Positions 20,700 through 32,135 of a stretch of 64,000 nucleotides of DNA are shown here, in pieces. Below the pieces are notes generated by a model. That model was not told the origin of the DNA. It saw only the letters and a list, made by a program, of their open reading frames with translations, and searched no databases. The position numbers and the translations under genes are program-made. Numbering within the stretch: the stretch's first letter is position 1; every line of letters begins with the position of its first letter. This DNA is from Macrosoma leucophasiata. Lineage: Eukaryota > Arthropoda > Insecta > Lepidoptera > Hedylidae. Location: contig JAWQUS010000009.1 in the NCBI GenBank assembly GCA_036365455.1, forward strand, positions 5,672,001 to 5,736,000, written 5' to 3'.

Positions 20700-21940
20700 A
20701 TAGATTTTGGGTCACGTTATGCCACACAAAAAAATGGTTTCACCAATCCCAACCAGTTATAATCGTTTGCTTATTTGATTGCAAAGTATAAAAGGGTAAA
20801 GCTACGGGTAAAGCCCTTTCCGAACCCGGAAGATACAGTAATGAAAGAATTTCGAGCGCGCTCGCGAATGTTTCGAATTTCGTATGCAGTTAGGGTTGGC
20901 GAGGCCGAGATTATTAACACAAAAGTGTTTCGCCGAAAACTCTTTTGCTACTTTACGTTTACATTATAGGTATTTGTATTCATTTGACGTTAGCTATCTA
21001 AAAATAACAAGTAGTAGTATATTTATTTATTAAACCTTCAGGTTCAGGTAGGTACGTAGTGTTTTTAAATAGTAGGTACATTATGTTAATGGTCCCAAAT
21101 ATTTTGATGTCATCAGGAGCTTATGCTAAAACAAATGTTTACATTAAAATGTATCCTTTGTAGTAAATAGATTTATAATAAAGTACCTATTAGGTAAAAA
21201 AACATTATCGTGAACATTCGTGGGTAATTACTACTAAATGAGTTGACACACTTATTCTATTTCTAAAACTTTGTCCCACATGTGTTGTCTTTTACTTATG
21301 CAAAAAGTACTAATACAAACATGTGTTTTTAAGGCTTGTTGCACACGTAGCGTAGGTATATACCGCAACCATAATACATGGGGGGGAGTTTATTTCTAAT
21401 AAATTTAATTATTAAATTCACATGGACCACGTTTTGACGTCATGAGTTTGTGCACGGAATAGATTTATCTATTCTGTGGGTACGTGATACCGACCACATT
21501 GCAGTAACATTGTAGGTAGTCACAACTCAACCTATTGCGACCTGCGAACTAGCGGGTCATCACACAAAATTGTTTGTCCGAAAATTATCTCTATGGCTAT
21601 AAACTTCAGTAACCATAATGCATTGTTCAAAGAGTTCGAAATATTGTCCTGCATAATTATTTTTACATATAAAATTATTGTGTTATAAAATCGAATACTA
21701 TAATATTTTAATCTCCTAATATTAGTGGCTACTAGATCTAAAATACGCAAGTAACTTTCCCATCAGAAATCCAGATGACGTGACTTAGAATGTTATGATA
21801 CATCCCTACAAACATTTCTAGCCTTACAGGGCCAACGTCACTAAGAGGATTCAGTATCTCTCCTACTATTACGTGAGATTGTAAGGTATTTTTTTATATT
21901 TGACAAACAAATTTCGGACATATTAAATTATTAATATTAT
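20700..21940. other. AT-rich intergenic stretch, no gene seen
   Basis: A moderately GC-rich patch at 20830-20910 (TTTCGAGCGCGCTCGCGAAT) lies in an open frame, but nothing supports a gene. The rest is AT-rich, with GTAGGTAC micro-repeats near 21045. Confidence 0.35.
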
Positions 21941-21941
21941 A

Positions 21942-22165
21942 TTTTTTTTTATGTAACGGAAGTGGCAAACAAGCATGCAGTTCACATTGATGTTAAGTGA
22001 GACTGCAGCCTATAGACACCCATACAAAGACCGAGGTCAAAATGCAGATGCGTTACCACTCCTGGGGTCTAAGCTATTATGCCTCTGTGCCGGAAATTAC
22101 AGGGCCGTACATTACCACCTGACCGGAAGACCATAGTGCTGAACACTACCATTTAGCGCCTATGA
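21942..22165 (-). mobile_element. Family A SINE, 5'-truncated
   Basis: Poly-T at the left (the reversed A-tail), then GGAAGTGGCAAACAAGC and GCAGTTCACATTGATG. It stops after CACTACCATTTAGCGCC. Confidence 0.8.
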
Positions 22166-22278
22166 CGTTGAGCTGCGTCGCTGGAACAACACCCGTGAAA
22201 GTGCCAGTGGAGACAAACATGATATCGTGATAATACTTTGAAAAAGCGATGTACTAAGTAGGTATTTGGTTAATGTTT

Positions 22279-22573
22279 AATTTTTTTTTTTTTTTATGTA
22301 ATGTGCGTGGCAAACAAGCATGCAGTTCACATTGATGTTAAGTGATGACTGCAGCCTATAGACACCCACATGAAGACCAAGGTCAAAATGCAGATGCGTT
22401 ACCACTCCTGAGGCCTAAGGTGTTATGCCTCTGTGCCGGAAATTACAGGGCCGTACATTACCACCTGACCGGAACACGATAGTGCTGAACACTACCATTT
22501 AGCGGCAAGTATATTAGGTAATGCGGTGGTGCCTACGCCCTCGAGCTCCGTCACTGAAGCTCTACCACCAGTA
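22279..22573 (-). mobile_element. Family A SINE, full-length copy
   Basis: A poly-T of about 16 bases is followed by the whole repeat, ending GAAGCTCTACCACCAGTA. GTTTAAT occurs just before the poly-T and again 6 bases after the far end (22580-22586), a possible 7-bp target duplication. Confidence 0.85.
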
Positions 22574-22586
22574 CCAGTAGTTTAAT

Positions 22587-22984
22587 CTCTCGAAATTAAC
22601 ATTCTAGAGTAAAAAAACTGACTTCAGGGAGAATGTTAGCCCGCGATCTCTTGATCGGTCGTGATCGGTATCCCTAGCTAATTATCTACCGAAGTCTTAA
22701 TTTCAAAAAGAAGTTTGGCAACTTACTCGGTATATGTAGCCCTGAGGTAATTCGGGGTTGCCGGTGGGTGACTAACACTGTCAATGACCCTGCTCCACAT
22801 TACCGTTATGGTGTTTGCTTTTAGGTCATTCGTACCTACTAACATCGTAACACAAAGCATTATCTTATTGAGGATGATGACACCCACATTCACCTAGAAG
22901 TATGTATAGGACTTGAAGCGCTATTAATAAAACCGGTCATGTGCGTGTCGGCGCAGTGAGAGTTCCGTAGTTTCAAAGTAAGAG
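22587..22984. other. Intergenic stretch, no gene seen
   Basis: No repeat family or coding signal was recognised apart from short scattered matches. Confidence 0.3.
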
Positions 22985-23400
22985 ATGTAATGAAAAAAAA
23001 TTTAAAGAATCTTAACGAATATTTTTAGCTATTCTGTATCTTAATTCCTTCTTTTAGGGGGTTTCGTACCAAAAAGGTAAAAACGGACCCTACGGATTAC
23101 TAATCCTTCGCTGTCTGTCTGTCCGTCCATCCGTCTGTCTGTCTGTCACCAGCCTGTATCTCATAAATAGTGATAGCTAGAAAGCTAACATTTTCACAAA
23201 TTATGTTTTTCTGATACCGCTTTAAAGCAAAATTAATTACTAAAAATAAGAAAATGTAAATGTTAAGGGGTCCAAGGGGGCATACAATAAACGTGTTTTG
23301 TTTTTCGTATGTTTTTTGCTCGAGAATAATAACGGTAGCAAGTAGACGCTTAAAATTTTCACATAATTTTTTGGTCTTTATGTTGTATACCAATTACCTT
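22985..23400 (+). repeat. Family P repeat with CTGT tract
   Basis: GGGGTTTCGTACCAAAAAGG, then GCTGTCTGTCTGTCCGTCC, and the same middle and end as 19185-19585 (AACGGTAGCAAGTAGACGCT). Confidence 0.6.
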
Positions 23401-23404
23401 CCAT

Positions 23405-24130
23405 AATAAATCTATACAAATAAATAAAATTGGAGTGTCTGTTTGTAATATTAAAATAACCACTTTTTACTAAATGCATATGTATGTATAAACGGTACAT
23501 ATACCAAAACAACATTTCTTACAATTTTTGTCCGTCTGTCTGTTTGGCGGGGCTAACCTTGGGAACGGCTGGACCGATTTTGACGGGACTTTCACTGCCA
23601 GATAGCTGATGTGATAAGGAGTAACTTAGGCTACTTTTCTCTCCTATTTGTATGTAGGTATGTATGTATGTATGGATGTATTCCATACATACATACATAC
23701 CTACATACAAATAAGTAGAATTGGAGCGTATCCGACTTTGACGGGACTTCCACGGGTAGGTAGCTGATGTAATAAGGAGTAACTTGGCCAACTTTTATCT
23801 CCATACAACCATACATACATACATACCTGCATACAAATAAGTAGAATTGGAGTGTATCCGACTTTGACGGGACTTCCACGGGTAGGTAGCTGATGTAATA
23901 AGGAGTAACTTGGGCTACTTTTATCTCCATACAACCATACATACATACCTTCATACAAATAAATAGAATTTGAGTGTCTCCGATTTTGACGGGACTTTCA
24001 CTGGCAGATAGCTGATGTAATAAGGAGTAACTTAGGCTACTTTAATGTTAGCTGCGCCCACTACTTCGTCCGAGTAGATACTGAACAATCATATTTTTTC
24101 TCACGTGGACGAATCCGCGGGCACAGCTAG
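23405..24130 (+). mobile_element. Family R retroelement with an internal tandem expansion
   Basis: Starts CAAATAAATAAAATTGGAGT and ends CTCACGTGGACGAATCCGCG and GGGCACAGCTAG. The middle has expanded: a unit starting AAATAAGTAGAATTGG recurs at 23709, 23835 and (as AAATAAATAGAATTTG) 23957, so two full units of 126 and 122 bp plus a partial. Each holds CCGACTTTGACGGGACTT and ends in ACATACATAC. A 32-bp perfect hairpin lies at 23645-23713. Confidence 0.75.
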
Positions 24131-24269
24131 TATCAAATAAATCTATGTAGGTAATCTATTATAAATACCCGCTACTACTTATAATGTCATCAACCCGGTA
24201 TCTTTCCATTTGAAAAATATATAATCTAAGGTTTTTAGGTGATATTTATGTCTGGAAAGTGGTTGGATT

Positions 24270-24552
24270 TTAGAAGTCTACTACGACGCTGGGGTTCTGG
24301 GTACGATTTCCAGGTCATAGATATTATAGAAAACGGTGTAAATTCCTTTATCTATTCTAATGGGCTTTTTCCATTTTCTGGAAGTTTCCCAGCACCTCGG
24401 TAGCAGCAGTTTGGTAATGTGCCCGGAGATATCAACAGGCTCGCCACCTGTTGGGACATGGGACAAAACGTAACCGGCGAATCGAGGTTGTTTGCATGCA
24501 TTCAAGCATACAACCTTTGCCTACCCCTTCGGGGATTACAGGCGTGAAGTTA
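24270..24552 (+). mobile_element. Family B SINE, 5' end partly lost
   Basis: Starts inside the tRNA-like head (GACGCTGGGGTTCTGGGTAC) and runs to the tail CGGGGATTACAGGCGTGAAG. Body blocks CCCAGCACCTCGG and GTAATGTGCCCGG are present. Confidence 0.7.
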
Positions 24553-24795
24553 CAGTATTCAACAAATAATGCACATCGACCTCAGGAAGAGACGTCGGCT
24601 TATTTCGGATCTGTAGAGCCGTTATCTCTTTCGCACCTTACCTATTTGACTTTCGACCATTTTGATCAAATTTTGACCAATACCGGACTACGGATGCTTA
24701 CGTGTGCGGCAGAGATAACGCTCTATGAAGCCGAAATAAGCCGATTGTCTCTTTCATGAGTTCGATGTGCATTATTTCTTGATGAGCACTGTACG
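24553..24795. other. Intergenic segment with inverted ends
   Basis: Starts near AATAATGCACATCGA and ends near TCGATGTGCATTATT (about 24565-24579 and 24759-24774), with further inverted blocks inside (GACGTCGGCTTATTTCGG and CCGAAATAAGCCGATTGTC). This makes 24565-24774 a likely MITE. No gene. Confidence 0.55.
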
Positions 24796-24799
24796 TTAT

Positions 24800-25495
24800 T
24801 ATAGACTAGCGACCCGCCCCGGCTTCGCACGGGTGCAATGCTGATATACTAAATACGCTACAGAAAAACTGTGAACGTTGTTTATAAAAAAACATAGCGG
24901 CCCGCTCCGGCTTTGCACGGGTTTAAAATATGTAACTCACTGAAAAAATGATAAAATCAATCCAGTAGATTTGATTTATTCATTTACTGCCCGTAGCCCG
25001 CACGCGTTTTTGGAGTACTTAAAACAATTCCCCTTTCCTTATCTTTGGAATATCTTTTATACACAATATTTTCACTTTTTTTTACATTTTTACTTTTTTT
25101 TTACATTTTTACAATTTTGCTGCTAAATTCAATGTGCTATAAGGAAATCCGCGGCCTCCGACGCGCTATTTATAGGCACGCTGCCGCCGCGCCGCGTCGC
25201 CGTAAACGCTACGTTCCGCAATTTTTAAATCTGTACATCTTCAAAAATATTGATTTAAATCAGATGCTGTAAAAGGCCAAATAGATCTATATTAAATCAA
25301 CAATGTATTTAAGGTATTTAATTGGATAAGGATTAATGCTGTATTGGTTAAAATCGCTTCGAATATTAGTCATTATTTGTCGTAAAAAGTAAATGACAAA
25401 AAAATGTTATTGTGGGATATCCATAAGAGATAGACATATACCATCGCGGAGTTTTCTGTAGACCTTTTCATTGTGTACAATACTTAGTACATTAT
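24800..25495. repeat. Retroelement tails, then AT-rich DNA
   Basis: ACCCGCCCCGGCTTCGCACG at 24814 and GGCCCGCTCCGGCTTTGCAC at 24899 are two tandem starts of the tail family also seen at 11785. A small GC patch (GCTGCCGCCGCGCCGCGTCG) lies at 25180-25200. The rest shows nothing recognisable. Confidence 0.45.
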
Positions 25496-25497
25496 TT

Positions 25498-25575
25498 TGA
25501 CCCCCTACCCGGGAATCGAACCCAGGACCTCAGCGTAGTAGTAGTGGCCTGCTACCACTAGGCTACCGAGGCGAG
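25498..25575 (-). mobile_element. Family B SINE head (tRNA-like)
   Basis: On the minus strand it reads GGTAGCCTAGTGGTAGCAGG (A-box side) and then CCTGGGTTCGATTCCCGGG (B-box and T-arm). Both internal promoter boxes of RNA polymerase III are well kept. It does not fold into a whole tRNA, so it is a SINE head, not a tRNA gene. Confidence 0.65.
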
Positions 25576-25695
25576 TTTTGCATGAAAGTTTTCCACTTCG
25601 TATTGAAATGCAGCGATCTTGATTTGGTTCCTACTTTTTTCATTTACCACTTTATTTTCAAGAGAGAAAATTATATGCACATTTTTTATGCTCCA

Positions 25696-26012
25696 TAAAA
25701 CGTAACTTCACGCGTGTATTCCCGAAGGAGTAGGCAGAGGTAAATGCATGCATTCAAGCATACATGCACCCACCCCATGCAACACCCACGATTCGCCGGT
25801 TACGTTTTGGCCCATGTAACAGGTGGCGAGCCTGTTGACATCTCTGGGCACATTGGTAAACTACTAAGGGACTAAGGTACTGGGAAATTTCCAGAAAATG
25901 AAAAAATCCTAATAGAACCAGGAATAAAGGACTTTACACCATTATTTTTGATAGCCCCCTACCCGGGAATCGAACCCAGGATCTCAGCGTAGTAGGCTAC
26001 TGAGGCAGTGAT
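25696..26012 (-). mobile_element. Family B SINE, near full length
   Basis: The tail ACGTAACTTCACGCGTGTAT is at the left, and the tRNA-like head (reverse of CCTGGGTTCGATTCCCGGGT) at the right. ATGCT occurs on both flanks, which may be part of a target duplication. This is the best reference copy for family B in the window. Confidence 0.75.
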
Positions 26013-26022
26013 GCTACATGTG

Positions 26023-26562
26023 CATAAAAATCAGAGGTCAAAATGCCGGTGCGTTGCCACCCCGAAGACCTTAGTTGTTATGTCTCTTTGATAGTTGTTA
26101 GGAGGGGAGGGAGCTTAAATTACCATTTAAACCAGTGGTTCCCAAAGTGGTCTATATCGACCCCTGGAGGTCTATAACAGCATAAAAGGGGTCTGCGTTA
26201 AAGAAAAAAAATTTTGGGGGTCCATGAAATGAAAATGGGGGTCCACGATAATGGATCTCAACACATACACATAGTACCAATTTACTTACATCATACCAGT
26301 GATTCCCAAAGTGTTCCATGGGAGACTCGATGGGGTCTACGTAGGCGTGAATAAATAAAGGAAATATGGGAATGTGATATAAATGTAGCAAGGACGGGGG
26401 TCCACAGAAACCAGAAAAAATTGACAAGAGAAAATAGTTTGGGAACCTCTGATTTAAACGGAACACAATAGTGCAGAACACTACCATTTAGCGGCAGATA
26501 GATTAGGTAATGCGGTAGTGCCTACGCCCTCGAGTCCCTACACTGGAACTTCACCACCTGTA
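26023..26562 (-). mobile_element. Family A SINE split by a hAT MITE
   Basis: 26023-26125 and 26460-26562 are the two halves of one reverse copy. Removing 26134-26451 and one ATTTAAAC restores TTACCATTTAAACGGAACAC, which fits the family consensus at that place (TTACCACCTGACCGGAACAC). Confidence 0.8.
26134..26451. mobile_element. hAT-type MITE with 8-bp duplication, nested in a SINE
   Basis: 318 bp. The left end CAGTGGTTCCCAAAGTG and right end GTTTGGGAACCTCTG are the classic hAT terminal repeat (CAGNGGTTCCCAAA). The duplication ATTTAAAC is at 26126-26133 and 26452-26459. A second inner start (CAGTGATTCCCAAAGTG at about 26298) suggests an internal duplication or one element inside another. Confidence 0.88.
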
Positions 26563-26737
26563 AATGTAAATTAAACGTAAATATTGATGAATATACGCAC
26601 ATTCGCACATGTTTCTCATTTTACAATAAATCTTAGTTACCCGTTACCCATTGGTATGAGTAAGATTTGTCGTAAAATGGGATATTAAATTGTAATTGGC
26701 TCATCATTGGCGTACGAGCATCTATCTATACATAGAT

Positions 26738-27069
26738 ACAAATAAATAAAATTGTAGTGTCTGTTTGTAATATAAAAATAACCGCTTTTTACTAAATGCA
26801 TATGTTGTTTTGGTATATGAACCATGTATACATAATACACGGTACATATACCAAAACAACATTTTTTTACAATTTTTGTCTGTCTGTCTGTTTGTCCCGG
26901 CTAATCTCGGGAACGGATGTAGCGATTTTGACGGGACTTACACTGGCAGATAGCTTATGTAATAAGGAGTAACTTAGGCTTTTATACTAGCTGCGCCTAC
27001 GACTTCATCCGGGTAGATACTGAACAAACATAAATTCTCACGCGGACTAAGTCGCGGGCACAGCTAGTT
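26738..27069 (+). mobile_element. Family R retroelement with an internal hairpin
   Basis: Starts CAAATAAATAAAATTGTAGT and ends CTCACGCGGACTAAGTCGCG and GGCACAGCTAG. An inverted extra piece makes a hairpin at 26804-26860 (25-base arms, 2 mismatches). Confidence 0.7.
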
Positions 27070-27135
27070 GATAATATTATCTATTGTACTCTGTTTCGCG
27101 CACAGTTCATTAGATAGTCTGTCACTTTATAAGAT

Positions 27136-27493
27136 AAAGGAGATGTTGCAAAAATGTATGGACCTCCGGCCATGTATTGTACACAATATCATTAACAGGC
27201 AAAATTAATTTAAAAACGTTTTTTACTGCATATATTCACTTATTTAGCTTTGTTTGCAGTTACAAAACATTATTTGCAGTTAGAATTGCAACTCAAAACC
27301 AACATGGCGAATATGGCGGGCGATGTCATTTTGACAAATGCCACTAATAATCATATTGAAAATGATAAAATCGTTTGAATTAAATGTGGTTGTAACTCTA
27401 AAATATACTCTTGAATAAATCGGATTCTTCTATAATTTACCCATTTTTTCAGGTACTGTACGTACCAGAGCCGAGCTCGCAACATCTCCTTTT
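27136..27493. mobile_element. MITE with AAAGGAGATGTTGC terminal repeats
   Basis: The left end AAAGGAGATGTTGC and right end GCAACATCTCCTTT are exact inverses. The inside is AT-rich with ACATGGCGAATATGGCGGGC in the middle. No target duplication was recognised. Confidence 0.6.
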
Positions 27494-27884
27494 CTAGATT
27501 CTATTCAATTGGGTTAAGTAGGGAGTAAACAAATTCTAGATGTAGGTTAACGAATCGCCACTTCAGAGACTATAATATCGTTATGCGTCAGTGGCCTCAG
27601 TGGCTCTACATCTAAACAGTGCTCTAGGACCAAAATAATTTAAGACCAGTCCAATTATGACACATATTACTTTCTCAGTGTTTTATTGTTTACCTTTACC
27701 TTGATAAAGTTTGACCTTAGCTCAGCCAACCAAAATTCTGTTTCCGTTAATGCCTATATATTCACCCACCTACCTACCTACCTTCTCAGTCTATTTACTA
27801 CTTATTGCTTATCTATTCAGTCTATTATTATTATTATTAAATATATGTATATGTTATACACTAAACATAATCCCTACTTTATAT
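27494..27884. other. Intergenic stretch, no gene seen
   Basis: Includes a short ACCTACCTACCT tract at about 27768 and a TTATTATTATTA tract at about 27826. No coding signal. Confidence 0.3.
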
Positions 27885-28410
27885 TAATACTAACTGTCCC
27901 GGCAAACTTCGTATTGCCTCACAATGAAATAATGTGTCAAAGGTTTTTGTTATATACGGACTATTTATAGGGGAGAATGAAATTGTGGTTTTTACTATTT
28001 TTCAATTCCGTCATATTTTATTACCTTTTAAACCTTCTCTTGACTTTGGAAAATCATTCAAAATCAAAATTAGCAAAATCGGTGTAGCCGTTCTCGAGTT
28101 TTAGCGAGACTAACGAACAGCAATTGATTTTTATATATATATATATATAGCTGACCCGGCAAACTTCGTATTGCCTCACAATTAAATAATGTGTCAAAGG
28201 TTTGATAGATACGGACTATTTGTATAGGAAAATGAAATTAAATGTAGAGATTCCCGTGAGAATGAGTGATTTTCCCGCAGTAAAAAGTAGCCTAAATGTT
28301 GGCCAGGCTTAGTGTCTATACACCATAAAAAGTTTTATTCGAATCCGTCCAGTATCTTCGGAGATTAGCCTGGACAAAGGGACAAACAGACAGAAAATTT
28401 AAAAATAATT
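27885..28410 (+). repeat. Two head-to-tail retroelement tails (CCCGGCAAACTTCGTATTGC)
   Basis: CCCGGCAAACTTCGTATTGC occurs at 27898 and again at 28155, each followed by CTCACAAT and ATAATGTGTCAAAGG. The copies are separated by an (AT)n run at 28131-28149, then differ downstream. They look like successive non-LTR tails joined at an A/T microsatellite. Confidence 0.55.
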
Positions 28411-28984
28411 GAAAAGTGTTCTAATACTATTTAAACATCGCCCCCAATTGGTTTTTCGTAAATATATACAATTTTTTTTTTAATTTTATGGCATCGCTTG
28501 TTATGCATATTGCCTAATGCATAATGCAAAATTAAATGTATATTTTTCAATATTTCTGAGAGATTTTCTTATATTTTTTTACTATTCCTAATCATGAGCC
28601 TGTATATCAATTTTTACACTGTTAAGTTCAGGAATGAGAAACTTTCCATACAAATTTCACCACTTAATTTTTCCCTTTCTTTTTCATATGAACTTTGTAC
28701 TGAGGTAATAAAGTGCAAATTGACTTTTTGACGTTAGGAACACACCTACATTGCTTAGACAACCGTGAGTGCTTGTAATTTAATATGAACTTTATGCCAC
28801 AGCAATAAAGCTCAAGTTGACTTTACGTTTTAGTTAGAAAACATTTGTATGGGAAAAAGAAAAGGGCTGTTTTTAGGGGTTTTCCGGCAATTATTCGACT
28901 TTTTCTCGCCGTACGTACCATCCTTGAAATTCAACAAACATATTAAAAAAAGAATTGGCCAAATTGGTAGAGGCGTTGTTGAGT
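28411..28984. other. Intergenic DNA with vague repeat character
   Basis: AT-rich, with blocks (TATGAACTTTGTACTGAGG and TATGAACTTTATGCCACAGC) that look like an old internal duplication. No gene. Confidence 0.3.
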
Positions 28985-29215
28985 TATGCGCTTACCAACA
29001 CATTTTGCGATTCATTTTTATATTATAGATTATAAATGCGAAAGTAACTCTGTCTGTCTGTCTGTCTGTCTGTTACCTTTTCACGTCCAAACGACTGAAC
29101 CGATTTTAATGAAATTTGGTAGAGAGATAGAGCTGACTTTGAGAAAGAACATAGGTTACTTAGTTATTTATTAACATTCACGCGGGCGAAGCCGCGGGCA
29201 ACAACTAGTATATAA
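28985..29215 (+). repeat. Retroelement tail with CTGT tract
   Basis: ATAAATGCGAAAGTAACTCT, a (CTGT)n run at 29050-29073, ACCGATTTTAATGAAATTTG, and the end CGCGGGCGAAGCCGCGGGCA. Typical 3' part of an RTE-like element (inference). Confidence 0.6.
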
Positions 29216-29872
29216 TATAGCATATTTAATGTTTTTGGTAAAAACAAAACAATTAGAGCTTGCTAATCGGCTGCAATAAACATACACTAGAATAATAAAC
29301 TATTTGTAAGCCTAGGTTCGTTGGCACCAAAATATCTGTTAAAGTTTTTATTCATGTAAAATTTTACAAATATTTTGTTGCAACCGAACCTAAGTATATG
29401 AAGAGAGAAGAGGATAAATCTTAAAGTTTTAAATTAATAATAAGTGAAGAAAGACGAAGCACGTGCTCTTTTTCAAAAATTGGTTAATAAGATACATTTT
29501 AATATCATCTGCTGAGACCCCGGAAATTGCATCGATTCTCTTTAAAAACATCAAGTTTGCAGCGACATCGTTATTCGGAAGTGTTTAAATATTTTTTATT
29601 TTAATTCCGCTGAAGGCGGTGGCGTGACTAACAGAACGTTCGAAGAAAGCAAGTTCATTACATTCTTGTGTCCATGACAAAAGATAGGCGATTAAAAATG
29701 AGAACAGGACGAGTCATAGATTGTCAACAGAAAACTGCTTGATTGACAATAAATAAACGCATTTTTATATTATTCTGATAACTATGACTAATGAGAAAGT
29801 AATATAATAATATATTTTCAACCACTTGATATTAACAGTTTTCTTGTGCATTCGAAAGGTGGCCTAAGCTTC
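29216..29872. other. Intergenic stretch, no gene seen
   Basis: AT-rich. A short match (GTGCAACCGAACCTAA) to 3861 near eiger exon 5 occurs at about 29374, hinting at an old shared repeat. Nothing else recognised. Confidence 0.3.
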
Positions 29873-29877
29873 ATCAA

Positions 29878-30174
29878 TTTTTTTTTTTTTTTTATGTTAT
29901 AAAATTGGCAAACAAGCATGCATTTCACATTGATGTTAAGTGATGACTGCAGCCTATAGACACCCACACAATGACCAGAGGTCAAAATGCAGATGCGCTG
30001 CCACTCCTGAGGCATTAGGTGTTAAGCCTCTGTGTCGGAAATTACAAGGCCGTACATTACCACCTGACCGGAACACGATAGTGCTGAACACTACCATTTA
30101 GCGGCAAGTATATTAGGTAATGCGGTGGTGCCAACGCCCGCGAGCTCCGTCACTAGAAGGCTCTACCACCAGTA
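29878..30174 (-). mobile_element. Family A SINE, full length with 8-bp target duplication
   Basis: ATCAATTT lies at 29873-29880, running into the poly-T, and is repeated at 30182-30189 after the 5' end (CTCTACCACCAGTA plus A bases). This is direct evidence of retroposition. Confidence 0.88.
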
Positions 30175-30454
30175 AAAAAAAATCAATTTAGTGGTATGAT
30201 TGATTATCGGTTGCAATGATTATGGTTCATGATAAATTAGCCATTGTCAATATGTCCATGTGCCTGAATATCATAACAATCTCAAGCTGTTTTAAATCTA
30301 TCGTCGGCAAGTCGGCAGATTACTCAAAGAGGTTTCATTGCTGATGTTTCGTTGTCACGCCCGATACTAAAGTATCTTTTCAATCAGATTATCTTTTGTA
30401 AATCACAGGGAATCAGGACATTGCAGCATTGAGACTTCGTACCATTCTTCAGAC
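30175..30454. other. Short intergenic spacer between SINE copies
   Basis: AT-rich, nothing recognised. Confidence 0.3.
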
Positions 30455-30736
30455 TTTTTTTAATGTTATGGAAATGGCAAACAAGCATGCAGTTCACATT
30501 GATGGTAAGTGATAACTGCAGCCTATAGACATCCACACAAAGACCAAGGTCAAAGTGCAGATGCGTTACCACTCCTGAGGCCTAAGGTGTTATGCCTCTG
30601 TGCCGGAAATTACAGGGCCGTACATTACCACCTGACAGGAACACGATAGTGCTGAACACTACCATTTAGCGGCAAGTATATTAGGTAATGCGGTGGTGCC
30701 TACGCCCGCGATCTCCGTCACTGGAGCTCTACCACC
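30455..30736 (-). mobile_element. Family A SINE, full length
   Basis: Poly-T at the left, GGAAATGGCAAACAAGC, and the 5' end GGAGCTCTACCACCA at the right. Confidence 0.85.
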
Positions 30737-31000
30737 ATAAAAAAAACTTATGGGGTGATACGCTATATCACCTGATTAGTCCATATATATATAGCCTTAA
30801 CCTCTGTCTACGAAGCTCTACCAACAGTAGAGTACTCTCAATCGGTACCGACTCTACTATTTCTGGCAAAATTGATAATTATATGACGATCGCACTCTCT
30901 TTTATTGGTTTAACATTTATAGGGAATGTAGATTATACTTGCCAGTGACTATGAAATAATAGGAGCAGCTGTCTAAAACACTAAGTTACTTTTATGCAGT

Positions 31001-31173
31001 TGTACGGCCCTGAAATTTCCGGCACAGAGGCATAACGCCTTAGGCCTCAGGAGTGGTAACGCATCCGCATTTTTACCTTTGTCTTTGTGTGGGTGTCTAT
31101 AGGTTGCAGTAATCACTTAACATCAATGTGAACTGCACGCTTGTTTACCACTTCCATTACATAAAAAAAAAAA
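31001..31173 (+). mobile_element. Family A SINE, 5'-truncated
   Basis: Starts TGTACGGCCCTGAAATTTCC and ends CCACTTCCATTACAT plus about 11 A. Loss of the 5' part fits incomplete reverse transcription. Confidence 0.82.
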
Positions 31174-31269
31174 TATCTCATTAGTGTCTCTACCGAATTA
31201 AGTAAGAATGCGAATAGTTGAACCAGTTTTTATTTAATCTGGTGGTCTCTTTGATGTCTGTCTTTTTAC

Positions 31270-31556
31270 GTAACGTAACTTCACTCCTGTAATCCCTGAA
31301 GGGGTAGGCAGAGGTAAATGCATGCATACAAGCATACATGCAAACACCCACGATTCACCGGTTACTTATTGGTCCATGTAACAGGTGGCAAGCCTGTTGA
31401 CATCTCCGGGCACATTACCAAACTTTGAAGTACTGGGAAATTTCCAGGAAATGGAAAAATCCCAATAGAACCAGACATAAAGGACTTTGCACCATTATCT
31501 CTAATAACCCACTACCCGGTTATCGAACCCAGGACTTCAGCGTAGCAGTAGTGGCC
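31270..31556 (-). mobile_element. Family B SINE, nearly complete
   Basis: The tail ACGTAACTTCACTCCTGTAA is at the left. The head at the right is cut short at GTAGTGGCC, where family D sequence begins. Confidence 0.72.
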
Positions 31557-31822
31557 AACAAGTAGTCAGTCTTTTTAATGTTCTCAAAAGGTTACTTAAC
31601 AGACGCAGGCCACCTGAGGGAAACCGGTCATCGTCGCCTATGAAAATGTTCAACAATAGGAGAGTTGTCAACGTGCTGCTGAAGGATACAACAAACAGTT
31701 TTGAAAAACTCAGTATTTTAGTGCTGGGGGTTCGTTCAACAATTTGCACGTTGGCAGAAACGAGCGCGAAAACCGCACCATTGAGTACTGTCACGTGTCC
31801 AGTCTGTAAGGATTGGAACTAG
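31557..31822 (+). repeat. Family D repeat, diverged copy
   Basis: Shares TTGCCTATGAA-type, GTTCGTTCAACAATTTGCAC and GTCCAGTCTGTAAGG blocks with 36765-37135. The plus-strand open frame 31640-31822 is a by-product. Probably an internal part of a retroelement. Confidence 0.55.
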
Positions 31823-32115
31823 TAAAACAGGTAAAGTAGGTAAGTAAGGCCATAAGCGTGTCATGGATTCATATAACCACTAGTCAACGAAGTTGATGTA
31901 CCGACAGGTGATTACAGTGATAGGTTATTATAAAAATAGTTTTGTTGCGAAACTAAATGTGCACTGCAAGCAGTGTATTTTTTCACGAGCTAGCCTATGA
32001 GTCAGGTTGCAAAAATCGGTTGAACGAACCCCATCGTGTATTTTCACACGTACCAACATTCGGTAAACGTTGCGTTTGTCATGTATACGAATCCTCTTTA
32101 ATTGGTTACTGTAAG
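31823..32115. other. Intergenic spacer, no gene seen
   Basis: Nothing recognised. Confidence 0.3.
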
Positions 32116-32135
32116 TAAAAAAAAACTACGTTAAG

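Noticed and set aside
23631..23958. Frames with repeated YVCMYGCMEIKV-like text
   Set aside because: They come from the tandem 122-126 bp units and the CATA runs.
25498..25575. A tRNA gene on the minus strand
   Set aside because: The internal promoter boxes are good but no closed acceptor stem forms, and the same sequence is the head of family B SINEs.
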